64,000 bases of DNA from NCBI RefSeq assembly GCF_003217495.1, contig NZ_QJSW01000002.1:296296-360295 (forward strand), written 5' to 3'. The notes under the pieces are model-generated. The model was not told the origin of the DNA and searched no databases. It saw only the letters and a program-made list of their open reading frames with translations. This DNA comes from Paenibacillus barcinonensis (GTDB lineage: Bacteria > Bacillota > Bacilli > Paenibacillales > Paenibacillaceae). Positions 39,816-48,468 of the stretch are shown here, piece after piece (position 1 is the stretch's first letter; each line of letters opens with the position of its first letter). The translations under genes and the position numbers were made by a program.

Positions 39816-42392
39816 ATGGCATTGGATAAGCAAGTCTACATATATAGCGTTGACACAAGCGCTTTCTTCACAAGAAAGGAAAGCTTACTTCGTAAAGAAA
39901 TCAACAAAGCAAAATTAAAAAAAGAAACAGAGAAAGTTAAAGAGCTTGATAAGAGTTTTCGTAATATCATCGATTCTAATGTACATTTAAAACGTAAACT
40001 TAATCCAAATAGTTTATCCATAGCCAATAAAGTCTCATTATTTGAGTCCTCACTCACAAGAACGCTGGGACTTAAAGAAAACAATACATACGAAGATGTA
40101 ATTATTGTAGAGACACACTACTACAGCATCTTTGACAGTCTCATTGAGAACGGCTTTACTCTTAATGATGAAGAGTATGTACCATTTACAGCTTCAGCAG
40201 GACAAATTAGAACTAAAAAAACCGTATTTATGAAAAAAAACACTTGGGATGAGGTTAAGCAAACTCTGATGTGTGGTCTCTCAGAGGACAGAATTAACAA
40301 TCATTACGATATTAGCAAGAATGATAAAAGACTATACGGTGTAAGTATAAATAAATACTTGGCATATTTAGCGCTATGCTCAAGCGCAACTGACTTATGG
40401 GAAGGATTCAACATAGATCGTTCAATTGTTGTAGATGATTTCGAAACTTCGATCAATACAACAGTTGATTATGTAGATGATGTCACCTACACAGTTAGTC
40501 GCAGAAAAATGGATGTACCCATAAATCATACCGATGGTTGCGGAATGATTTTACCGAAGAAAAGTAAAAAAGCATTCATGGTTCGCCTACCATGGGTTAA
40601 AGGATTGCTAGTCCCATTCCCCTTCAATAAATTCGTCGATGAGAAGAATAGGTTCTTGATAGACATTTATGGTAAGAAACACGATGTAATTAAAGAAAAA
40701 ATAGAGGTTATTTTTACCAAGAGTCAATTTAAGATGTGGAAGTATTATCAAAGCTGGGATGAATATAAGTCTCTATATAAGCAACACAATTGTCATGCAA
40801 GCTTAACCAATACAGAAGAGGATGAATTAAGCTCAGCGCGACTTTGCTATCAAATGTTGCAAACTCTGACCCTTATCTCCGAAGAAGAATTAGATAAATT
40901 AGTATCAGTTACGCGTAATGAAATTCAAGAAACGGTCAGCAATCCAGAGGAAATGCTCAACTTATTGGGGGCAACTAAGGGAAAGTTTGAAGATAAAAAC
41001 AATTTACAACAATCATTATACATATATCCTGAACTTTTATTGGACCCACATGTAAAAAACAAACTTAAGGAAGCAAAAGCTAGTTTGATGAGGAAGGTGT
41101 ATACAGGAAAAGTTAAGGTCGATGGTTGTTACACTTTTATCGCTCCAGACTTGTATGCTTTTTGTGAGTATTTATTTGAGGGAAATAGCAATCCAATGGG
41201 TATCTTGAAGAATGGAGAAGTGTCATGCGTTGCAATTCAGAATGGCGAGAAAGTTGATTGTTTGCGGAGCCCTCATCTTTATAAGGAGCATGCTGTTAGA
41301 TTAAATGTTAAAAATGATCAAACTCAAGAATGGTTCATTAGCAAAAGCGTTCATACCTCTATTCACGATCCCATCAGTAAAATACTTATGTTTGATTGTG
41401 ATGGTGATAAGGTAACAGTAAGCAATGATAATACATTAGTAAGTGTTGCCGAAAGGAATATGGCAGACGTTGTACCTCTGTACTATGACATGAAAAAAGC
41501 GCCAGCAGAAAAAATCAACAGAAATAGCATAAAGCAGAATCTAAAAAGAGCCTTTAGTGGCAACATTGGTATCATTAGTAATGATATAACGAAACTCTGG
41601 AATAGCGATTCCGTAGATATTGATCTTGTTAAAATTAGAACGATGGAAAATAACTTTGAAATTGACGCTGCTAAGACAAACTATAAGCCAGTTCGACCAA
41701 AGCATATCAAGCAATTATTTAAACCATTCAATAAAATGAAAATGCCACACTTCTTTTCTTATGAAAAATACAGACTCAAACCACAGGACAGAAAAAACAA
41801 GAAATCTAAGCGAACCACTGAGCCTTGGACTAACACTACAACAGTTAACAGACTTAAAGGGATGTTTCCAGATGTCCGTATTAGATTTAAAACAGTGTCC
41901 GACAAGTATGAGTTCGACTATAAGAACATGATACACCAAGAAAGAACAAAGGATGATTTATACTACACCATACTAGATAAGTATAAAGAGTTAAATGATA
42001 TTAAGTGGATGCTGTCTTCTAGAAATAAAAGTAGTGACATTAACAATGCCGACCACCTCCCTGTTTATAGCTACATAAGAAATGAGCTTTTGAAAATACA
42101 TAATGATCCATACTATATTGCAGATGTAATTATTGAATATCTCTATAGTGGATCAAACACAGGATATAAAACAACTCTTTGGTCTAGTTTCGGAGACATA
42201 ATTGTCGATAATCTTAAAAAAAATCTTGAGTCTAGGATAAAAACATGTGAAAGATGCAATACAGTTTTTTCAAATGTACGAGACAAGAGCACAAACTCTA
42301 GGAAGTATTGTGATTCATGCTCTTTGGATGTAAGAAAAGATAAAGTTAGAGAAAATGTGAAAAATTTAAGAAATAAGAAGAATATCATATAA
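39816..42392 (+). CDS. yonO-like: YonO-like single-chain RNA polymerase
   Basis: An 858-residue protein. The key sign is FDCDGDK at residues 526-532 (Asp527, Asp529, Asp531), the metal-chelating loop DxDxD-like motif of two-barrel RNA polymerases as in SPbeta YonO, where one chain carries both barrels. A CERC...CDSC zinc ribbon closes the C-terminus (about 811-836). Its location ahead of HU and all late genes matches its SPbeta role of transcribing the late region. Start has AAAGGGTG. Overall resemblance to host RpoB/RpoC is low, as expected for this family. Confidence 0.85.
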   Translation: MALDKQVYIYSVDTSAFFTRKESLLRKEINKAKLKKETEKVKELDKSFRNIIDSNVHLKRKLNPNSLSIANKVSLFESSLTRTLGLKENNTYEDVIIVETHYYSIFDSLIENGFTLNDEEYVPFTASAGQIRTKKTVFMKKNTWDEVKQTLMCGLSEDRINNHYDISKNDKRLYGVSINKYLAYLALCSSATDLWEGFNIDRSIVVDDFETSINTTVDYVDDVTYTVSRRKMDVPINHTDGCGMILPKKSKKAFMVRLPWVKGLLVPFPFNKFVDEKNRFLIDIYGKKHDVIKEKIEVIFTKSQFKMWKYYQSWDEYKSLYKQHNCHASLTNTEEDELSSARLCYQMLQTLTLISEEELDKLVSVTRNEIQETVSNPEEMLNLLGATKGKFEDKNNLQQSLYIYPELLLDPHVKNKLKEAKASLMRKVYTGKVKVDGCYTFIAPDLYAFCEYLFEGNSNPMGILKNGEVSCVAIQNGEKVDCLRSPHLYKEHAVRLNVKNDQTQEWFISKSVHTSIHDPISKILMFDCDGDKVTVSNDNTLVSVAERNMADVVPLYYDMKKAPAEKINRNSIKQNLKRAFSGNIGIISNDITKLWNSDSVDIDLVKIRTMENNFEIDAAKTNYKPVRPKHIKQLFKPFNKMKMPHFFSYEKYRLKPQDRKNKKSKRTTEPWTNTTTVNRLKGMFPDVRIRFKTVSDKYEFDYKNMIHQERTKDDLYYTILDKYKELNDIKWMLSSRNKSSDINNADHLPVYSYIRNELLKIHNDPYYIADVIIEYLYSGSNTGYKTTLWSSFGDIIVDNLKKNLESRIKTCERCNTVFSNVRDKSTNSRKYCDSCSLDVRKDKVRENVKNLRNKKNII

Positions 42393-42407
42393 TTATTTTT
42401 GTGTAAT
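42389..42407. promoter_or_regulatory. Early-operator copy downstream of the polymerase gene
   Basis: ATAATTATTTTTGTGTAAT overlaps the polymerase stop codon. It has no obvious promoter partner, and may be a repressor roadblock or binding reservoir. Confidence 0.45.
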
Positions 42408-42433
42408 CATTTCAAAGAACCACTATTTCTGAC

Positions 42434-42457
42434 AAACCCTTGATACATAAGGGTTTT
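42434..42457 (+). terminator. Terminator-like palindrome CCCTTGATACATAAGGG
   Basis: AAACCCTT and AAGGGTTT pair around GATACAT, followed by TTCTG. It ends the polymerase gene and is also the third location of the repeat found at 32.6-32.7 kb. Confidence 0.65.
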
Positions 42458-42583
42458 CTGAAAAACACGACTATTTTAGATGGGTGTTTTAGGGAGGGTA
42501 TGCTATTGCAGCTTAATGACAAGTAATAGAAGTTTTAACTGGCATACTTTCACCAAAAAAACAATTACAAGGGAGATATTTAA

Positions 42584-42907
42584 ATGAATAAATCAGGATT
42601 GGTAAACGCAGTAGCAGAAAAAACAGGATTGACTAAAAAAGATACGGAACAAGTTATTAACGAAACTCTAGCAGCTATTACTGAAACTCTAGCAAATGGA
42701 GATAAGGTTCAACTCATTGGATTCGGTAATTTTGAAGTTCGCGACACAAAAGAACGTAACGGTGTAAATCCGAAACTCTTGAAAGAGCTAAAAGAACAAG
42801 GCGTAGATGAAGCGACCGCAAAAGCACAGGCAAGTGTATATATCCCTGCCTCCAAGAAACCCGCCTTCAAAGCCGCGAAAGCACTAAAAGATACTGTAAA
42901 AGAGTAA
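42584..42907 (+). CDS. HU-type DNA-binding protein (YonN-like)
   Basis: A 107-residue HU: NKSGLVNAVAEKTGLTKKD, then VQLIGFGNFEVRDTKERNG, and IPASKKPAFKAAKALKD at the C-terminus. It carries an extra helix (NPKLLKELKEQGVDEATAKA) inserted in the DNA-binding beta arm region, about 17 residues longer than host HU. SPbeta yonN sits at the same place. Likely compacts phage DNA or aids late transcription and packaging. Confidence 0.9.
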   Translation: MNKSGLVNAVAEKTGLTKKDTEQVINETLAAITETLANGDKVQLIGFGNFEVRDTKERNGVNPKLLKELKEQGVDEATAKAQASVYIPASKKPAFKAAKALKDTVKE

Positions 42908-42962
42908 TTCCATACAATATCATATAATTTTAACAATAAAAAAATACATAAATATACTTATC

Positions 42963-42995
42963 GGATGGGAGAGGTAATTCCTCTCTCCTATCCTC
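42963..42995 (+). terminator. Rho-independent terminator after HU
   Basis: GGATGGGAGAGG and CCTCTCTCCTATCC pair around TAATT, followed by TCTTTCTATT. Confidence 0.72.
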
Positions 42996-43032
42996 TTTCT
43001 ATTACAATAAAATAATTTGGGGGCAATATAAT

Positions 43033-43227
43033 ATGGCAAAGAACAAGGATAGTAAAACAGTTAATCGTACGGGTACGTTTGATATGGATAAAATGCAAAT
43101 CGTAGCCGAAAGTAAGGATGGATTTCAAACATATGACCTAAAGGCTCTACTTCAAGAATTTGATGGTGAGCAACTTTCTTTCACCCTTGCTTCAGATTTT
43201 AACCCGAGTCATTTAGTTAAAGAATAA
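43033..43227 (+). CDS. yonK-like: YonK-like protein, 64 aa
   Basis: Small protein with the YonK pattern GTFDMDKMQIVAESKDG then YDLKALLQEFDGEQLSFTL. SPbeta YonK (63 aa) has the same length and position before yonJ. Its function is not known. Shine-Dalgarno TTGGGGGC. Confidence 0.75.
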   Translation: MAKNKDSKTVNRTGTFDMDKMQIVAESKDGFQTYDLKALLQEFDGEQLSFTLASDFNPSHLVKE

Positions 43228-43238
43228 GGGGTGATTAA

Positions 43239-44525
43239 ATGACTACAACCCCAGAAAAGCTTCTTGAAATTGGGATTAAAAAGAGAAATGGAGATATTGT
43301 AGATAGTTGGTCTTCCCTTGCAGAAAACTTTGGTGACGGAATGTTTTCTGATGGTGAACAATATCGTTTATGGGTTAAGAATCGACTCAGGAATGAAGAT
43401 AGAAATAAAAATAAAACTTTGTCTATTAAAGAAGACTTTAAAGAGTCTATTGAGATCAACAAAGATGGTTCACAAAGCAGCATTAAGCTCATCAAAATGT
43501 CTATTGAAGACTCTAAAGATGTAAATTATCTACTAAAGGCACACGGCTATGATACTGACCTGTGGGAGCTGACTTCTGCACGTTCGAATATTTGGAATTC
43601 ATATTCTAAAAAAGATGGAATTATGCAACTATACTCCAGTAAAATATCCGTCAAGCCTAAGAAAGATGAACTATCGCTTGAGTCAATTCGTTCTGTATTC
43701 AAAGAAATGTCAGATATGTACGTTCGACCTTCACACAATCCTGTTCGTTATAACAAGAATGGTATGATGCTCGAAGTCTCCATTGCTGATATTCATCTTG
43801 GAAAACTAGCTTGGATGGGTGATTCAAATGATACATATAATTGGGAAATTGCGAGAGAGCGATTCTTCCATATCATTAATGATGTTCTAACTAGGACACA
43901 GACTTATAAATTCGAGAAGATTCTATTCTGTTGGAGCAATGATTTCTTCCATTACGATGGTTTAACTAAGACTACAACTGGCGGAACTCCTCAAGACACT
44001 GATTTAAAATTCGCACAAATGTATAAAATCGGAACCCAGATGTTGATTGAAGCAGTTGATTTGTTATCACAGTTTGCCCCAGTAGAAACTTTCTATGTCG
44101 GAGCCAATCATGATAAGTTGACAAGTTATGTCGCAACTGAGCATCTTGCTGCATGGTTTAGGAATGATACAAATGTAAAAGTGGACACTGACCCTAAGAT
44201 TAGGAAATATATTGAATTCGGTAAATGCCTAATTCAATTTTCCCATGGACACGCTGAGGGTAAGCGAATTGGCGAAGTGATGCCCGTAGAAGCCAGAGAA
44301 GCGTGGGGAAGAACTGTTTATCATGAGGTTCATGCTGGACATTATCACTCAGAAAGAACTGTTACAAAAGATAATGGAGTAATTGTTCGCTATCTGAATT
44401 CACCTACTGGAGCTGACACTTGGCATTACGAGTCAGGATACGTTGGGGCATTAAAGGTTGGTCAATCGTTTATTTGGGACAAAGAATTGGGTCTGATGGA
44501 TGCAATCTATACAACCGTAGAATAG
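43239..44525 (+). CDS. yonJ-like: Calcineurin-like metallophosphoesterase (YonJ-like)
   Basis: A 428-residue protein. The C-terminal 250 residues show the five metallophosphoesterase blocks: IADIHLG (DxH), SNDFFHYD, VGANHDK (GNHD-like), SHGHAEG and HAGHYHSE (GHxH). All metal ligands appear present. The N-terminal 170 residues are phage-specific. It begins 11 bp after the YonK-like gene, in one late operon. It could process nucleic acid ends during packaging; the substrate is unknown. Confidence 0.82.
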   Translation: MTTTPEKLLEIGIKKRNGDIVDSWSSLAENFGDGMFSDGEQYRLWVKNRLRNEDRNKNKTLSIKEDFKESIEINKDGSQSSIKLIKMSIEDSKDVNYLLKAHGYDTDLWELTSARSNIWNSYSKKDGIMQLYSSKISVKPKKDELSLESIRSVFKEMSDMYVRPSHNPVRYNKNGMMLEVSIADIHLGKLAWMGDSNDTYNWEIARERFFHIINDVLTRTQTYKFEKILFCWSNDFFHYDGLTKTTTGGTPQDTDLKFAQMYKIGTQMLIEAVDLLSQFAPVETFYVGANHDKLTSYVATEHLAAWFRNDTNVKVDTDPKIRKYIEFGKCLIQFSHGHAEGKRIGEVMPVEAREAWGRTVYHEVHAGHYHSERTVTKDNGVIVRYLNSPTGADTWHYESGYVGALKVGQSFIWDKELGLMDAIYTTVE

Positions 44526-44598
44526 ATATAATTGGGTGACTCATTCTAGGGTGCACTCCTACTACCCTCCTATTTAATTTGTTTAGGAGGACGTAATC

Positions 44599-45336
44599 AT
44601 TAAAAAGAATTATCGTATTGGTGAAATTGGTTACACAAACAATGGACAGAAAATGATAATAGTCTCATATAACAATGCGAAGAGTATTGGAGTAATGTTC
44701 GATGATGGATTCGTTTTGGAAGATGTATATTACGTAAATTTCAAAAGGGGAAGTATTACAAACCCGTACACTCCAAGTTTGTGTGGTGTTGGATTTATGG
44801 GATATGGAGAATTTGATTCAAATTACAAAGCTCACAATATATGGCGAGGGATGATAGAGAGATGTTACGGTACTAATAAGACTCGCGTAAAAGATACATC
44901 GTACTCTGATTGTAATGTTTCATCCGACTGGCATAATTATCAAAATTTCGCAAGATGGTATAACGACAATTACTATCAAATTGATGGACAAGTGATGATG
45001 CTAGATAAAGATATATTAACTAAGGATAACAAAACATACTCGGAAAATCATTGTATAATTGCACCAAATTCTATAAATATGCTGATCAACGGAAGAACAA
45101 GAACGGATAGTGGTGATACACCACTGGGTGTTTCGTATCATAAAAAAACAAAAAAATATCAAGCTAGTTGCAATAAAAACGGAAAACCGATTTATCTTGG
45201 GATATACGATACGCCACAAGAAGCACATACAGTATATAAACAATACAAAGAAAAATTAATTAAAGATATTGCCATCTCACTGCAAAGTAAAATTCCAGAT
45301 AAACTATTTTCTTCTCTTATGGAATATGTAGTGTGA
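44599..45336 (+). CDS. AP2-domain homing endonuclease, apparent ATT start
   Basis: The frame extends upstream of the first ATG (44653) to ATTAAAAAG at 44599, eight bases after TAGGAGG; ATT (or the ATC just before) therefore appears to be the start, giving 245 residues. The sequence follows phage HNH/AP2 homing endonucleases: HNIWRGMIERCYG, MLDKDILTKDNKTYS and a C-terminal AP2-like PLGVSYHKKTKKYQASCNKNG. It sits between phosphoesterase and packaging genes with its own terminator, as expected of a mobile insertion. Confidence 0.75.
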   Translation: MKKNYRIGEIGYTNNGQKMIIVSYNNAKSIGVMFDDGFVLEDVYYVNFKRGSITNPYTPSLCGVGFMGYGEFDSNYKAHNIWRGMIERCYGTNKTRVKDTSYSDCNVSSDWHNYQNFARWYNDNYYQIDGQVMMLDKDILTKDNKTYSENHCIIAPNSINMLINGRTRTDSGDTPLGVSYHKKTKKYQASCNKNGKPIYLGIYDTPQEAHTVYKQYKEKLIKDIAISLQSKIPDKLFSSLMEYVV

Positions 45337-45396
45337 TCTCAATTCTTATCACCTATAACATTAGATTGTAAACTATAAAAGAATACATAAATCGAC

Positions 45397-45427
45397 TACC
45401 TGATTAAGTAAAGAATCGGGTTTTTTC
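45397..45427 (+). terminator. Rho-independent terminator
   Basis: CCTGATT and AATCGGG pair around AAGTAAAG, followed by TTTTTTC. Confidence 0.78.
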
Positions 45428-45527
45428 TTATTTATTTTTACATGGGGAGATCCTGCCATAAGGTTCTTTAAACCGGACGCTCCCTCCTACCCCATGGTTT
45501 TTTAATCTACCTCAAGGAAGGTGAAAT

Positions 45528-46583
45528 ATGGGAGACACGAAAAAGACATGTGCATCTTGTAAAAGAAATATCACTATTTCGTCTAATTTTTATAAATCAT
45601 ACAGTAAATTCGATGCCGACAATCATATGCAAATCTGTCGCAAGTGTCTACGTGAAAGCATCGATTACAATAATATTCAGACAGTTAAAGACACTCTAAC
45701 ACAGATAAACCGCCCATACATTCACTCTATCTGGATTTCATCATCAGAAGAGGCTAAAAATAAGAATCAAGATCATTTTGGATTGTACATTAAAACAATT
45801 CAGATGAAAGATTTTCGAGATTTGACATGGAAAGATAGTGATGATGTTGAGGCGACTAAAAAAGCTTCCTCTTCTCCCACTCCCTCGAAAGAAAAAGAAT
45901 CAGTTAATGATGAACTAAAAATTGAGCAGATTGAATCCGAACTACAAGACAATAATCGCCTCGATGTTATCAAAATGCTTGGTTATGACCCTTTTGAATT
46001 TGAAAATGATAGAGATAGAAGACACCTTTATAATAAGTTAGTCGATTTTCTTGATGAGGGAACATTGGAAGACGGCTTTAAATTACCTACAGTTATTGAA
46101 ATTGTTAAAACTTTTAATCAACTCGATAAGATAAACAACACCATATCAAACATGACCACAGATGTTCAATCACTAACAACAAATGCAGGAACAATCAAAT
46201 CACTCATCGACGCCAAAGATAAACTATACAAATCTGTACTTGCACTTGCCAAAGATAATGGAATTTCTGTAAACCACAATAACAATAAGAGCAAAGGTTC
46301 AGGAACGCTTAGCGGTATTATCAAGCAACTTCAGGAAAAAGGATTTGAGGAATCTAGCGTCAACTTATTCGATATAGAGACTTGTGCAGGGATGAGTCAA
46401 GTTGCTGATATTAGTAATGAAAGCATCTTCAAACAGCTTCAATTTGATGAAAATGACTACTCTGCAATGCTAATAGAGCAAAGAGAAATTATAGGTGATC
46501 TGAGTGGGAAAGTAACCAAATACGAAGAGGAAATAAGAGTTTTGAAAAAAGAACTTCTAAAGTTAACAGAGAAAAACATTTGA
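45528..46583 (+). CDS. yonG-like: YonG-like protein, candidate small terminase
   Basis: A 351-residue protein: N-terminal zinc ribbon (CASCKRNI / CRKCLRES), a Ser/Glu linker (100-130), a helical core around a conserved MLGYDPFEFEN, and a C-terminal coiled coil. It directly precedes the large terminase, where small terminases lie, and matches SPbeta yonG in order. No HTH is obvious. Packaging role is inferred from position. Confidence 0.6.
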   Translation: MGDTKKTCASCKRNITISSNFYKSYSKFDADNHMQICRKCLRESIDYNNIQTVKDTLTQINRPYIHSIWISSSEEAKNKNQDHFGLYIKTIQMKDFRDLTWKDSDDVEATKKASSSPTPSKEKESVNDELKIEQIESELQDNNRLDVIKMLGYDPFEFENDRDRRHLYNKLVDFLDEGTLEDGFKLPTVIEIVKTFNQLDKINNTISNMTTDVQSLTTNAGTIKSLIDAKDKLYKSVLALAKDNGISVNHNNNKSKGSGTLSGIIKQLQEKGFEESSVNLFDIETCAGMSQVADISNESIFKQLQFDENDYSAMLIEQREIIGDLSGKVTKYEEEIRVLKKELLKLTEKNI

Positions 46584-46636
46584 CAATTACAGAATGAGGA
46601 AAGAATCTCCCTGTAATATTGGGGGTGATATGCTCT

Positions 46637-48452
46637 ATGGATAATAAAAATATGTCTACACGTAAAATTGAAGGCTACTTAAAACTAGCTCAGATTATTC
46701 AATGGGGACGATAGCAAGAATCCTGTACGTTTTGTTGAGAGATTTTTCGGCATGGAGCTATTGGACTATCAAAAGTATGTATTTATGCAAAGCTGGTCTA
46801 CTCCATTTGTATTGTGGTGCATGGGTCGTTCGAGTGGTAAAACCACTTTGGGTTCCCCGTTTATTATGGCAAAATCATTGCTAATTCCTAATTTTGAAGG
46901 ATATATACTTGCTGGTGTAGGTTCACAATCTCAAGAAATGTTCATGAAGATTGAAAAGATTGCAAAACGCGAAATCGCCTCTTTTACTGGACTCACTGAT
47001 ATATTCTACAATGAGACAGTGAAGAGCTCTGCTAATACGGATGGATTCACTCACAATCCCGCATCATTCTCGTATAAGCTCTATAACGGTAGTGTTATAA
47101 GATCTCTAAATGGTTCCTTTGATAATAACAGGAGTAAGCGTAGTAATTTAAACTTTTACGATGAATCTGGCTTTGCCCCTGATGAGTTATTTACTACTTC
47201 TGAGCCATTTACCACACAAAATAGTGACTTTAGACTAGGTGGAGATGTAGACGTTACTCTCCTACCTAAACAATTCCCCAATCAACTGATATACGCCTCC
47301 TCTGCATCCTCTACTGACACATACTTCTATAGAAAGTATAAAGATTTTGCTAAGAAGATGTTTCTGGGTGACAAGCGCTATTTTGTTGCAGATATTAGCA
47401 GCGATGTTGTTATTAGCGCGACCTACAACGGCATTCTATACCCAGTATCCCTCCTCTCGCAAGAAAAAGTAGATACAGCCATGAGAGACAATAAAGAAAA
47501 AGCTATGCGTGAGTATAAAAACATTTTCACAACCGAGGGCTCCGATCAGCAAATTATTAAACGAGCAGCTATCATACGAAATTCCAAAGTGAGTGTTCCC
47601 GTGCTTGCAAATGAGGGGAAGAAAAAATTCGTGCTTGCTGTTGACCCTGCAAGACAACACGATAATTCGATCTGTACCCCTGCTGAGTTCTATTTTGATG
47701 AGAATGTTGGTTGGAAGATGAGTTTAAGTAACTCGGTAAGCTTTGTAGATATCGCCAAGAAGAAGAAGACACCAATGAAAACACCGGATCAAATCAAACA
47801 TTTCAAAAACTTATTGCTAGATTATAATGGCAAGCAAGCTGCTGATTATGAAAATGTTATGCAAGTACTCATTGACTCTGGTGCAGGTGGATCTGGCGTT
47901 TCCTCTTGGGCTGATGGACTATTGGACGACTGGATTGATGAGCGAGGAGTTACCCATAAAGGACTAATCGACTCGAAGCACGATGAATACAAGATACATA
48001 ATAGTAAATATCCAAACGCAAGCGAGATTTTAACTCTGGTTTCTCCTCAGAAATTCAAGAAAGACATGTTTGATGCGCTAATTGAAATGATGAGCTTAGA
48101 TTTAATTACATTTACAGAGACGTACGACAACAAGGGATTTTTGACTCTTGTTGATGAAGATGGGGAAAGTAAACAATATAAACTTTCTTCAGATGAAGAA
48201 ATAGCATTGGTTAATGTAGATATTGCTAAAGAAGAACTCGTAAGTATCTACTCCTTCAAGAGCACAAACGGCAGTGTAAGATATGATCTTCCTCCTGATA
48301 AATTAAATAAAATCGGGGATGACAGAGCTTATACAATTGCGATGTTGGCGTGGTATTTGCGGAATCTTAGACGTGAAAGTATTACTAAGAAAACTACAGA
48401 AAAAGTTGATTGGGCTAATGCACCATCTTTCATTTCTGCTGTTAATTTTTAA
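46637..48452 (+). CDS. yonF-like: Terminase large subunit, apparently needs +1 frameshift
   Basis: The main frame from 46713 encodes Walker A MGRSSGKTTL, Walker B FYDESGF, and nuclease residues in AVDPARQHD and IDSGAGGSG: a full ATPase-nuclease terminase. But the expected N-terminus (KLAQIIQWGR) lies in another frame starting at ATG 46637, behind GGGGGTGAT. That frame stops at CGA-TAG-C (46709-46715); a +1 shift there gives WGR-SKNPVRFVERFFG, which reads smoothly into ELLDYQKY. Without the shift, translation would have to begin at ATG 46752, which lacks a ribosome site and loses conserved residues. Either programmed frameshifting or a sequence error; I favour the former. Confidence 0.8.
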
Positions 48453-48468
48453 AGTATGGAGGTGAAAA

